A stretch of 64,000 bases of DNA, taken from the NCBI RefSeq assembly GCF_014656355.1, contig NZ_BNCG01000016.1, positions 5,507 to 69,506 on the forward strand, written 5' to 3'. Both the position numbers and the translations under genes were made by a program. A model generated the notes under the pieces. The model saw nothing but the letters and a program-made list of their open reading frames with translations. It was not told the DNA's origin and did no database searches. Of this stretch, positions 57,895 to 64,000 are shown one piece after another (positions within the stretch are counted from its first letter, which is position 1; each line of letters begins with the position of its first letter). This stretch comes from Camelimonas fluminis. Its GTDB lineage: Bacteria > Pseudomonadota > Alphaproteobacteria > Rhizobiales > Beijerinckiaceae.

Positions 57895-59277
57895 TCACGG
57901 CTTCTGTTTCATCAGATGCGCCGCCATGGCTGCGAAGGCCGGCAGGGTCAGCGGATCGTTGGCGGCGTTGGCGGCGATGGGGTGGGACGCGAAGCGGGCG
58001 ATCACCATTTTGGCGGCCGGGTCGACATAAATCGACTGACCATGGATGCCGCGCGCCATGAACGCCTTGTTGGCGTTGTTCGTCACCCACCACATGTTGC
58101 GGTAGGACCAGCCCGGCAAGGTTTTGTAGCCGGCTGCGGCGAAGGCGTCGCGATCGCCGCCGTTGCGGATATCGGCGACAACGCCCGCCGGAATCACCTG
58201 GCGATCGCCGACCTTGCCGTCATTGCGCATCAGTTCGCCGAAACGGGCCATGTCGCGCAGGGTGGCGTTCAGACCGCCGCCGCCTGACTCATCCCCCGCC
58301 GGGTCCATCAGGAAATAGGCGTCGTCATCGGCGCCCACTGGCTCCCAGATCTGCTCACGCAGCAATTCCGCCAGGGACTTGCCGCCGGCCCGGCGTACGA
58401 TCCAGGCCAGCACCTCGGCGTTGCTGGTCTTGTAGGCGAAATCCTTGCCGTGCGGCCCCTCCTTGGGCAGCGCCGCCAGGAACTCGGCGAAATTGTCCGG
58501 CCCCTTGTAGCCCGGCGGCCGCGGCAGGATGCCTCCGGCCCGGGCGTAATCCCAGATGCTTGAGGTCGGATCGGCATAGTTCTCGGTGTATTTGACGCCG
58601 ATGCGCATATCCATGACGTCGCGCACCGTAGCGTCGCCATAGGCTGAATCCTTCAGCTCAGGCACATATTTGGTGACAGGCGCCTGCGGGTCGAGCTTGC
58701 CTTCCGCCGCCAACATGGCCGCCAGCGTGCCGACGAACGATTTGGTGACAGACATGGCCTGGTGCGGCCGGTGCGGCGCCGCCGCGCCAAAATAGCGCTC
58801 GTAGATCACCTTGCCGTCATGCATCACCAGAATGCTGTCAGTATAGGTGTTCGCCAGCATCTCCTTCCAGGTCATGTCGGCGCCGGTCATGGTCTTGAAC
58901 GCCACGCCATCCAGTTCGGCGGGCTGCGTCGCCAGCGTGGAAGGCGTTTCCGCATGGCGCACGTCGCGCGTCGGCAGCAGCTCGCGCATGTGGTTGAACG
59001 ACCAGCGGATTTGCGGGAACTTCAGCATGCTGCCGTCAGCAGCGCGGATCGTTTTGTCTTTTGGCGGCGGCGAGCCCTGCATCCAGCCGAGCTTGATCGG
59101 GTCGGTTGTCGCCGGATCCGGCAGGGCTGGCCCACCCTGGGCGCCAGCGGCCTGACTCCAGACGGCGGCAAGGGCGACCGTCCCCAGCGCCAGCGCCTTC
59201 ACAGCGGCCCGACGCCGCGACGGCGCCCTGGCGAACCCATTTTCCGGACCGTGCTTCCCGGCTTCAACCATGCTCAT
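57895..59277 (-). CDS. Class-C-type serine hydrolase (beta-lactamase/6-aminohexanoate-dimer hydrolase-like)
   Basis: 460 residues. The N-terminus carries a twin-arginine-like signal (SRRRAAVKALALGTVALAAV, cleavage near GAQGG), so it is periplasmic. The Ser-x-x-Lys nucleophile is in MSVTKSFVGTLAA at about residues 175-187 and the second motif may be the Tyr in KYTENYAD; a C-terminal HGQSIYVDP replaces KTG. The layout matches the esterase/NylB-like group of penicillin-binding-protein-related hydrolases rather than a true beta-lactamase. Start ATG 59277. No clear partner gene. Confidence 0.86.
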   Translation of the reverse strand: MSMVEAGKHGPENGFARAPSRRRAAVKALALGTVALAAVWSQAAGAQGGPALPDPATTDPIKLGWMQGSPPPKDKTIRAADGSMLKFPQIRWSFNHMRELLPTRDVRHAETPSTLATQPAELDGVAFKTMTGADMTWKEMLANTYTDSILVMHDGKVIYERYFGAAAPHRPHQAMSVTKSFVGTLAAMLAAEGKLDPQAPVTKYVPELKDSAYGDATVRDVMDMRIGVKYTENYADPTSSIWDYARAGGILPRPPGYKGPDNFAEFLAALPKEGPHGKDFAYKTSNAEVLAWIVRRAGGKSLAELLREQIWEPVGADDDAYFLMDPAGDESGGGGLNATLRDMARFGELMRNDGKVGDRQVIPAGVVADIRNGGDRDAFAAAGYKTLPGWSYRNMWWVTNNANKAFMARGIHGQSIYVDPAAKMVIARFASHPIAANAANDPLTLPAFAAMAAHLMKQKP

Positions 59278-59724
59278 GTCCTCCCTGCTCCGGCGCGCCG
59301 CTGCGGGCCGGTTCGCATCTCATTTGATGCGCTCAGCACCGAATACTCAGCGAGGATAGATGATTTGCACGGCCTGTGGCCATACCACCAATGGCCATGA
59401 AGTAATCCGCTGGTGAAGCGACAGAACCCCGGAAAAAAGTGGCGTTACAACGCACCCGGCCAACCATCGGGGCGCCCGGCGAAGCTGGATCAGACACATC
59501 GCTTTCCAACCTGTTCGGGGAAATGGTTTCACCTTTCGGCCGGAACGATTCACGATACGCGGACCCGGCGCGATGCGTGGCCGGCTGCGGAGGCAGATTT
59601 GTTCACCAGGGCGCGACTCCCCACGAAAAGCGGGAGGCCGCTTCTCCCGGAAATGCCCTGGACGCGTTTCCTGCTTTGCGCGAACTCTGGCTGACCAGAC
59701 GGCTCCGCCTGGCCGGAAAGCTCG
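59278..59724. other. Intergenic region without a recognised gene
   Basis: Contains the TGGCCAT/ATGGCCA inverted repeat at 59377-59397 and otherwise no feature I could support. Confidence 0.5.
59377..59397. promoter_or_regulatory. Inverted repeat, possible operator
   Basis: TGGCCAT-ACCACCA-ATGGCCA is a perfect seven-base inverted repeat about 100 bases upstream of the serine hydrolase start on the minus strand. Its size suits a dimeric repressor, but no regulator gene is nearby. Confidence 0.4.
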
Positions 59725-60378
59725 CTAACGCAGCGACGCACGTTGCCGGCCCGCGCCGTCGAAATTCTCGGGCGCCAGCCAGGCGGCGAACACACGCTCG
59801 CACGCCGGCCATTCGTGATCGAGCATGGAGAACCAGGCGGTGTCGCGGTTGCGGCCCTTGCGCGCCATATGCTGGCGAAACAGGCCTTCGTACTGGAAGC
59901 CGAAGCGCGCGGCCGCCCGACGCGACGGGGCGTTGTCATTATCGCACTTCCATTCCACCCGGCGATAGCCGGCGCCGAACAGTTGCCGCAGCAACAGGAA
60001 CACCGCCTCCGTCGCCTCGCGGGTTCTCTGCAGGCCCGGCGCGAACGCCACATAACCGATTTCAGCCACGCCATCGGCCGGCCGGATTTCCATGATGGTC
60101 AGAAAACCGCCTGCCCGGCCGGTGCGCCGCTCCACGACGGCGTAAGGCAGTATGCCAGGGCGCTCCGCCACGTCGGCGACGATGGCGCGCAGGCCCGCAT
60201 CACCGGCTGGCGCCACGGGCGGCAACCAGGTCCAGACCGCGTCGGCGCCGCGAAACGCCGCCGCCAGATCATCGCCGTGCCGCTGAAGATCAAGCGGCTC
60301 CAGCCGCGCCCATTGCCCGTCCAGCGGCTGGCGCGGGGGAAACGGCGGTGCCGTCCAGTCCGCCGGCAGATCAACCAT
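59725..60378 (-). CDS. GNAT-family N-acetyltransferase (RimJ/RimL type)
   Basis: 217 residues. Acetyl-CoA-dependent transferase of the RimL-like group: GFLTIMEIRPADGVAEIGYV, then GLQRTREATEAVFLLLRQLF as the acetyl-CoA-binding part and KCDNDNAPSRRAAARFGFQYEGLFRQH as the conserved C-terminal region, which carries the Asn-x-x-Ser pattern of ribosomal-protein acetylases. Substrate unknown. Start ATG 60378. The gene begins 16 bases after the stop of the small gene upstream, so both may be co-transcribed. Confidence 0.9.
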   Translation of the reverse strand: MVDLPADWTAPPFPPRQPLDGQWARLEPLDLQRHGDDLAAAFRGADAVWTWLPPVAPAGDAGLRAIVADVAERPGILPYAVVERRTGRAGGFLTIMEIRPADGVAEIGYVAFAPGLQRTREATEAVFLLLRQLFGAGYRRVEWKCDNDNAPSRRAAARFGFQYEGLFRQHMARKGRNRDTAWFSMLDHEWPACERVFAAWLAPENFDGAGRQRASLR

Positions 60379-60393
60379 ACCCCGCCTCCCGTT

Positions 60394-60663
60394 TCAGGCG
60401 CTGTCCATAACAGCCTGTTGAACGTCCTGCTCCGTCACCGCAACCATGGGAAGGGCGATCTTGAGCGCCCGGGTTCTGACGCCTGGCGCCATCACCAGGA
60501 TCACCGTCTCCGTCCCCGGGCAGGATGGATCACGGCAGATGATCTCGTTCACCGAAAACCGCGTTTCAGGATCGCCGCCGCAGGCCGTCGCCGCCCAGGC
60601 GCGGATGCGATCGCCAACAGCGCGATCCGGGGCGGGTTTCCTGCCGAACCAGGACATAGCCAT
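60394..60663 (-). CDS. Small conserved hypothetical protein with CRDPSCPGTET motif
   Basis: 89 residues. MAMSWFGRKPAPD is followed by a predicted beta-alpha-beta domain with EIICRDPSCPGTETVILVM, two cysteines four apart inside a very regular Asp-Pro-x-Cys-Pro-Gly context that recurs in alphaproteobacterial proteins of unknown function. It may bind metal or be redox-active. The neighbours are the WD40 gene upstream and the GNAT gene downstream, all on the same strand with gaps under 20 bases, so they probably form one operon with the COG0523 gene. Confidence 0.72.
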   Translation of the reverse strand: MAMSWFGRKPAPDRAVGDRIRAWAATACGGDPETRFSVNEIICRDPSCPGTETVILVMAPGVRTRALKIALPMVAVTEQDVQQAVMDSA

Positions 60664-60675
60664 GGCGACGCCCGA

Positions 60676-61701
60676 TCAGACCGGCAGGGTGAGCAGGCCG
60701 CCAGCGCCGTCGGCGGTTCCAAACGCCAGCCGCTTGCCTTTGGCGTCCCACGCCATCGCCGTCACCGCGCCGCCGGCGGCCGGCATGCGCGCCATCAGTT
60801 CGGAATTGTCGGTCAGCCGCACCAGCATCACCGCCCCGTCGTCATAGCCGATGGCGACGATCAGGGCCCGTGGATGGAATGCGACCTGGGTCACCTTCGC
60901 CGGGCGCACGCCGCATTCGCGCGGCGCCTTGCCCATCGGGCCATCCTTGGCCTCGAACGGCCAGATGATGGCGGCGTCAGCGCCGGACGACGCCATCCAT
61001 AGCCCGTCATGCGACCAGGACAGCGAACGCGGCTTGGCCGGGTAGCCCGACATGCGCATGTCTTTTTTATCGGCCAGCCGCCAGCCGTGCAGCATGTTCT
61101 CCTGCATGGAGGTGATGAAGAAGCGGCCATCCGGCGAGAAGCTGGCGTCGAGGTGCGAGCCTTTCCAGAACAGCGCCTCCGGCGCGGCGTCCGTGTTGGG
61201 GAACCACAGGCTGGCGCCGTTGTAATGAGCGAGGCCCAGCCGGTAGCCCTTTGGCGCGAAGGCAATGCCGCGCACGCTCGACGGCGCCTGCATGCGGCGC
61301 ACGTTCCCTTTGGCGTCGCGCGCCGCCACCTGCTTGCCGCAGCTCCAGGCGATGGCGCCGCCGCTGGCGGCCACCGCGTCGATCCAGCGGCCTTTTTCAT
61401 CGGCGATGGCCTGGGTTTCGCCATTCGCCAGCGTCGCGACGACCCGTCCGTCGTCGCCACCTGTGATGAAGCGGTCTCCGGCGCCGACCGCGGCCAGCAC
61501 CGCGCCGCCCGGATGGGCATCGACGCGCCGCTCGCCGGCGGCGTCGCACAGCAGCACGCAGCCGTCGCCAAGGGCCAGCATCGCGGTGTCGCCAGCGAAG
61601 GCGGCGCCGGTCACATGCGCGCCCGCATCGAGCGGCCGCACATGATCAAGAAGGGAGGTCACGGCGCCTGTGGCCGTGGCGTTCGGGGCGGCAGAGGTCA
61701 T
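60676..61701 (-). CDS. WD40-repeat protein of the zinc cluster
   Basis: 341 residues of beta-propeller repeats (about seven), each ending like FITGGDDGRVVAT, RSLSWSHDGLWMASSGADAAIIWPFE and VAFHPRALIVAIGYDDGAVMLVRL. No signal peptide. The gene starts 15 bases past the stop of the COG0523 GTPase gene on the same strand and is presumably co-transcribed. WD40 proteins are uncommon in bacterial housekeeping loci; a scaffold or metal-handling helper function is an inference from position. Confidence 0.85.
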   Translation of the reverse strand: MTSAAPNATATGAVTSLLDHVRPLDAGAHVTGAAFAGDTAMLALGDGCVLLCDAAGERRVDAHPGGAVLAAVGAGDRFITGGDDGRVVATLANGETQAIADEKGRWIDAVAASGGAIAWSCGKQVAARDAKGNVRRMQAPSSVRGIAFAPKGYRLGLAHYNGASLWFPNTDAAPEALFWKGSHLDASFSPDGRFFITSMQENMLHGWRLADKKDMRMSGYPAKPRSLSWSHDGLWMASSGADAAIIWPFEAKDGPMGKAPRECGVRPAKVTQVAFHPRALIVAIGYDDGAVMLVRLTDNSELMARMPAAGGAVTAMAWDAKGKRLAFGTADGAGGLLTLPV

Positions 61702-61716
61702 GGATTCACCACCAGA

Positions 61717-62715
61717 TCAAACGGCGCAGGCGCGGAACGCCTTTTCAATGGCTTCCCGATCCAGATCGCGACCGATCATCACGATCCTGGACGTGCGCTT
61801 TTCGTCAGGGCGCCAGTCGCGCTGCAAATCGCCGTCCAGCATCATGTGCACGCCCTGGAAGACGAAGCGCTTCGGCTCGCCGCGAAACGCCAGAATTCCC
61901 TTGGAGCGCAACAGATTGGCGCCCTCGCGCTGGGCGTAATCATTGAGCCAGGGCAGGAATTTGTCCGGATCGACGTCGCCGTCGATGGTCACCGCCACCG
62001 ACTGGATGTCACTGTCGTGGTGGGCGTGGTGGCCCGCCTCCAGGAAGTCGGGCTCCAGCTCCATGATGCGGTCGAGATCGAAGGCGTTGCGGCCGAGCAC
62101 GTCGTCGATGGCGACCTGGGCGTTCCGGGTGCGGTGCAGCCGGGCGTAGGGGTTGATGGCGCGCACCTGCGCCTCCACCCCGGCCAGTTCCTCTGGCGTC
62201 ACCAGATCAGTCTTGTTGAGAACCAGCACGTCGGCGAAGGCGATCTGGTTATGCGCTTCCGGCGCGTCCTTCAGCCTCTGCCCCAGCCATTTGGCGTCCA
62301 CCACCGTCACCACGGCGTCAAGGCGGGTGCGATCCTGCACGTCCTGATCCATGAAGAAGGTCTGCGCCACCGGGGCGGGATCGGCCAGGCCAGTGGTCTC
62401 GACGATGATGCCGTCAAAGCCGCCCTTGCGCTTCATCAGCCCGTCGATGATGCGGATCAGGTCGCCGCGCACCGTGCAGCAGACGCAGCCATTGTTCATC
62501 TCGAACACTTCCTCGTCGGCGCCAACGACGAGGTCATTGTCGATGCCGACCTCGCCGAACTCGTTGACGATGACGGCGAACTTCTTGCCGTGCGGCTCGC
62601 TGAGAATGCGGTTGAGCAGGGTCGTCTTGCCAGCGCCAAGGTAGCCGGTGAGCACGGTGACGGGAATCTTGCCGGACGCATCGGCGCCTGTATTCGTCTC
62701 GGGCATGTCTGGCAT
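61717..62715 (-). CDS. COG0523-family GTPase (CobW/ZigA/YjiA type)
   Basis: 332 residues. G3E GTPase with Walker A TGYLGAGKTTLL, the metal-binding CxCC in NNGCVCCTVRGDL, VETTGLADPAP and NKTD. A histidine-rich stretch (GHHAHHDSD) in the middle suggests zinc binding. The C-terminal CobW_C domain (SVAVTIDGDVD, LLRSKGILAF) is present. Members deliver zinc to client proteins or serve cobalamin synthesis; the neighbouring znuBC favours zinc. Start ATG 62715 (MPDMPET). The upstream in-frame part is not typical. Confidence 0.93.
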   Translation of the reverse strand: MPDMPETNTGADASGKIPVTVLTGYLGAGKTTLLNRILSEPHGKKFAVIVNEFGEVGIDNDLVVGADEEVFEMNNGCVCCTVRGDLIRIIDGLMKRKGGFDGIIVETTGLADPAPVAQTFFMDQDVQDRTRLDAVVTVVDAKWLGQRLKDAPEAHNQIAFADVLVLNKTDLVTPEELAGVEAQVRAINPYARLHRTRNAQVAIDDVLGRNAFDLDRIMELEPDFLEAGHHAHHDSDIQSVAVTIDGDVDPDKFLPWLNDYAQREGANLLRSKGILAFRGEPKRFVFQGVHMMLDGDLQRDWRPDEKRTSRIVMIGRDLDREAIEKAFRACAV

Positions 62716-62905
62716 GGTGGCCTCCGGAAATGGCTCTGGCGCAAGGGCAACCCTGCGCCGCAGCGGCGTTGCGCTGACAGGATAAGGAGCGGGATGCGCC
62801 GGCAGCCGGCGCGCCGCTCCCCGATTGGCTGACACAGATATATTGGTCAGCGCGGCAAAAGTGAAAGCCCCGGCGTCCGGGAGACAGCCATGCTCCAGGC
62901 GCCAT

Positions 62906-63781
62906 TCATGCTTCGAGATGCCGGCCAGGCAACGCCCGCCACACCAGGCCGCCCACCGGGCCGAGGCACAGCGACAGCACGTAGATCACCCCGGCGACGA
63001 GAATGATCGCCGGCCCGGCTGGCAGACCGTGGTGATAGGACAGCGCCAGGCCAAGCCATCCGGACAGCGCCGCCACGGCGATGGCGACAGCGGCCATGCC
63101 GGTGACCTGGCGCGCCCAGAAGCGGGCGGAAACCGCCGGCAGCACAATGACGCCCACCGCCAGCAGCGTGCCCAGCGCATGGAACCCGGCCACCAGGTTG
63201 AGCACCAGCAGCACCAGGAAAATCAGGTGCGTCGGCGCGCCGGCGCGGCTGACCGAACGCAAAAAGCCCGGATCAACGCACTCCACCACCAGCGGCCGCC
63301 ACAGCGCCGCCAGAGTGAACAGGGTGATGACGGCCACGGCGCCGAGCAGAATCAACGTGGCGTCGTCCAGCGCCAGCACCGAGCCGAACAGCACGTGCAG
63401 CAGATCGACATTGGAGCCGCGCAGCGAGACGATGGTGACGCCGAGCGCCAGCGACAGCAGATAAAACGCCGCCATGGAGGCGTCCTCGCGCAACTGGGTG
63501 AGTCGCGCCACGGCCCCGGCCAGCAGCGCCACGACAAAGCCGGCGGCAAGACCGCCGAAGGTCATCGCCGGCAGCGACAGACCGTAGAGCAGATAGCCAA
63601 TGGCGGCGCCTGGCAGAATGGCGTGCGCCATGGCGTCGCCGGTCAGGCTCATGCGGCGCAACATCAGGAACACGCCAACCGGCGCGCCGGACAGCGACAG
63701 GGCCAGCGCCCCCACCAGCGCCCGGCGCAGGAAGTCGAATTCGACGAACGGCCCGATCAGCCAGGCGTAAATGGCGTGCAT
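62906..63781 (-). CDS. znuB: Metal ABC transporter permease (zinc)
   Basis: 291 residues with about eight transmembrane segments (LVGALALSLSGAPVGVFLML, AHAILPGAAIGYLLYGL, VVALLAGAVARL, ALGVTIVSLRGSNVDLL, LLGAVAVITLFTLAALW and others), typical of the ABC-3 permeases for Zn or Mn. GDAMAHAILPGAAIGY is the usual contact segment with the ATPase. With the adjacent ATPase fragment it should form a ZnuBC importer; the substrate-binding protein ZnuA is outside the window. Start ATG 63781. Confidence 0.92.
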   Translation of the reverse strand: MHAIYAWLIGPFVEFDFLRRALVGALALSLSGAPVGVFLMLRRMSLTGDAMAHAILPGAAIGYLLYGLSLPAMTFGGLAAGFVVALLAGAVARLTQLREDASMAAFYLLSLALGVTIVSLRGSNVDLLHVLFGSVLALDDATLILLGAVAVITLFTLAALWRPLVVECVDPGFLRSVSRAGAPTHLIFLVLLVLNLVAGFHALGTLLAVGVIVLPAVSARFWARQVTGMAAVAIAVAALSGWLGLALSYHHGLPAGPAIILVAGVIYVLSLCLGPVGGLVWRALPGRHLEA

Positions 63782-63852
63782 GGTAAGGAAGCTATCCGGA
63801 ACTGCGGGGTCTGGAATTGCGGGGCTTGCGCGCTGGATTGCGCGCCATGGCC

Positions 63853-64000
63853 TCAGGCGGCGCGGACACAGGGGGCGGCGTGAGGATCGGGAGCCTCGTT
63901 CATACGGCGCGCCCGCGCAAGATTGGCTTCGGTGAGCGCCACGTCGGTGGGCCCGTGGGCGATCAGTTCGCGCGCCAGCAGCAGGGTCTGCGGAAAGGAA
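63853..64000 (-). CDS. znuC: Metal ABC transporter ATP-binding protein, 3' end (partial)
   Basis: The last 48 codons, cut by the window edge. The sequence reads SFPQTLLLARELIAHGPTDV, then ALTEANLARARRMNEA, and ends PHAAPCVRAA. Helical LIAHGPT and LTxxNLxRAR are characteristic of the C-terminus of ZnuC-like ATPases. The ATP-binding core lies beyond the window. It is separated from znuB by about 70 bases and transcribed first. Confidence 0.85.
   Translation of the reverse strand, partial: SFPQTLLLARELIAHGPTDVALTEANLARARRMNEAPDPHAAPCVRAA

Noticed and set aside
61009-62832. 607-codon open frame antisense to the WD40 and COG0523 genes
   Set aside because: Spans two real genes and shows no domain.

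Overview
The window looks like one contiguous piece of the chromosome of a high-GC alphaproteobacterium, most likely of the order Hyphomicrobiales (Rhizobiales). The evidence is the gene content and order: divL with a Tyr H-box next to a tsaE-amgK fusion, murU, addB-addA, trxA, then folC-accD-trpA-trpB-trpF on the other strand; fabA-fabB-fabI divergent from the haem-responsive iron regulator irr; and proB-proA-nadD-rsfS-rlmH-envC-ctpA-rppH. I see no rRNA, tRNA, CRISPR array or intact insertion sequence. The species cannot be named from this.

Layout. 1-4.3 kb: an esterase, an HpcH/HpaI aldolase, a HAD hydrolase, a small lipoprotein and a PAP2 phosphatase pseudogene. 4.3-9.3 kb: comM (YifB-type AAA+ ATPase), split just before its Walker A motif by an element of about 3.4 kb. 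The element sits between two CCTGA core copies and its ends rebuild a 36-bp imperfectly palindromic site typical of large serine integrases. It is visibly more A+T-rich than its flanks and carries a chimeric gene (serine recombinase catalytic domain joined to the back half of a phage BRO/KilAC antirepressor) and two divergent uncharacterised cargo genes. 9.4-15 kb: a VOC protein, an SDR dehydrogenase with a TTG start, a glutamine amidotransferase, an SMP-30 lactonase-like protein, and ahcY preceded by a strong palindrome.

15.2-34.2 kb is a conserved housekeeping block: cell-cycle signalling (divL), tRNA t6A and cell-wall recycling (tsaE-amgK, murU), double-strand-break repair (addAB), thioredoxin, folate, malonyl-CoA and tryptophan synthesis. 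34.2-35.4 kb has no protein gene but holds two strong terminators and a promoter-led, structured small-RNA candidate. 35.4-39.3 kb: unsaturated fatty acid synthesis (fabI, fabB, fabA) divergent from irr. 39.5-45.4 kb: an SH3 protein, a 2-hydroxyacid dehydrogenase, a YiiX-type amidase, two membrane proteins and an NDUFA9-like SDR. 45.9-54.8 kb: proline synthesis, NAD synthesis, ribosome silencing and 23S rRNA methylation, a murein-hydrolase activator with a C-terminal processing protease, and rppH. 54.8-60.7 kb: an EamA exporter, a two-domain glycosyltransferase, a class-C-like serine hydrolase, a GNAT acetyltransferase and a small conserved protein. 60.7-64 kb: a zinc cluster (WD40 protein, COG0523 GTPase, znuB, 3' end of znuC).

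The most unusual part is the comM element and its fused recombinase-antirepressor gene. Next come the intergenic RNA candidate at 34.85-35.02 kb and the palindrome before ahcY. Domain calls come from reading motifs; no database search was run.
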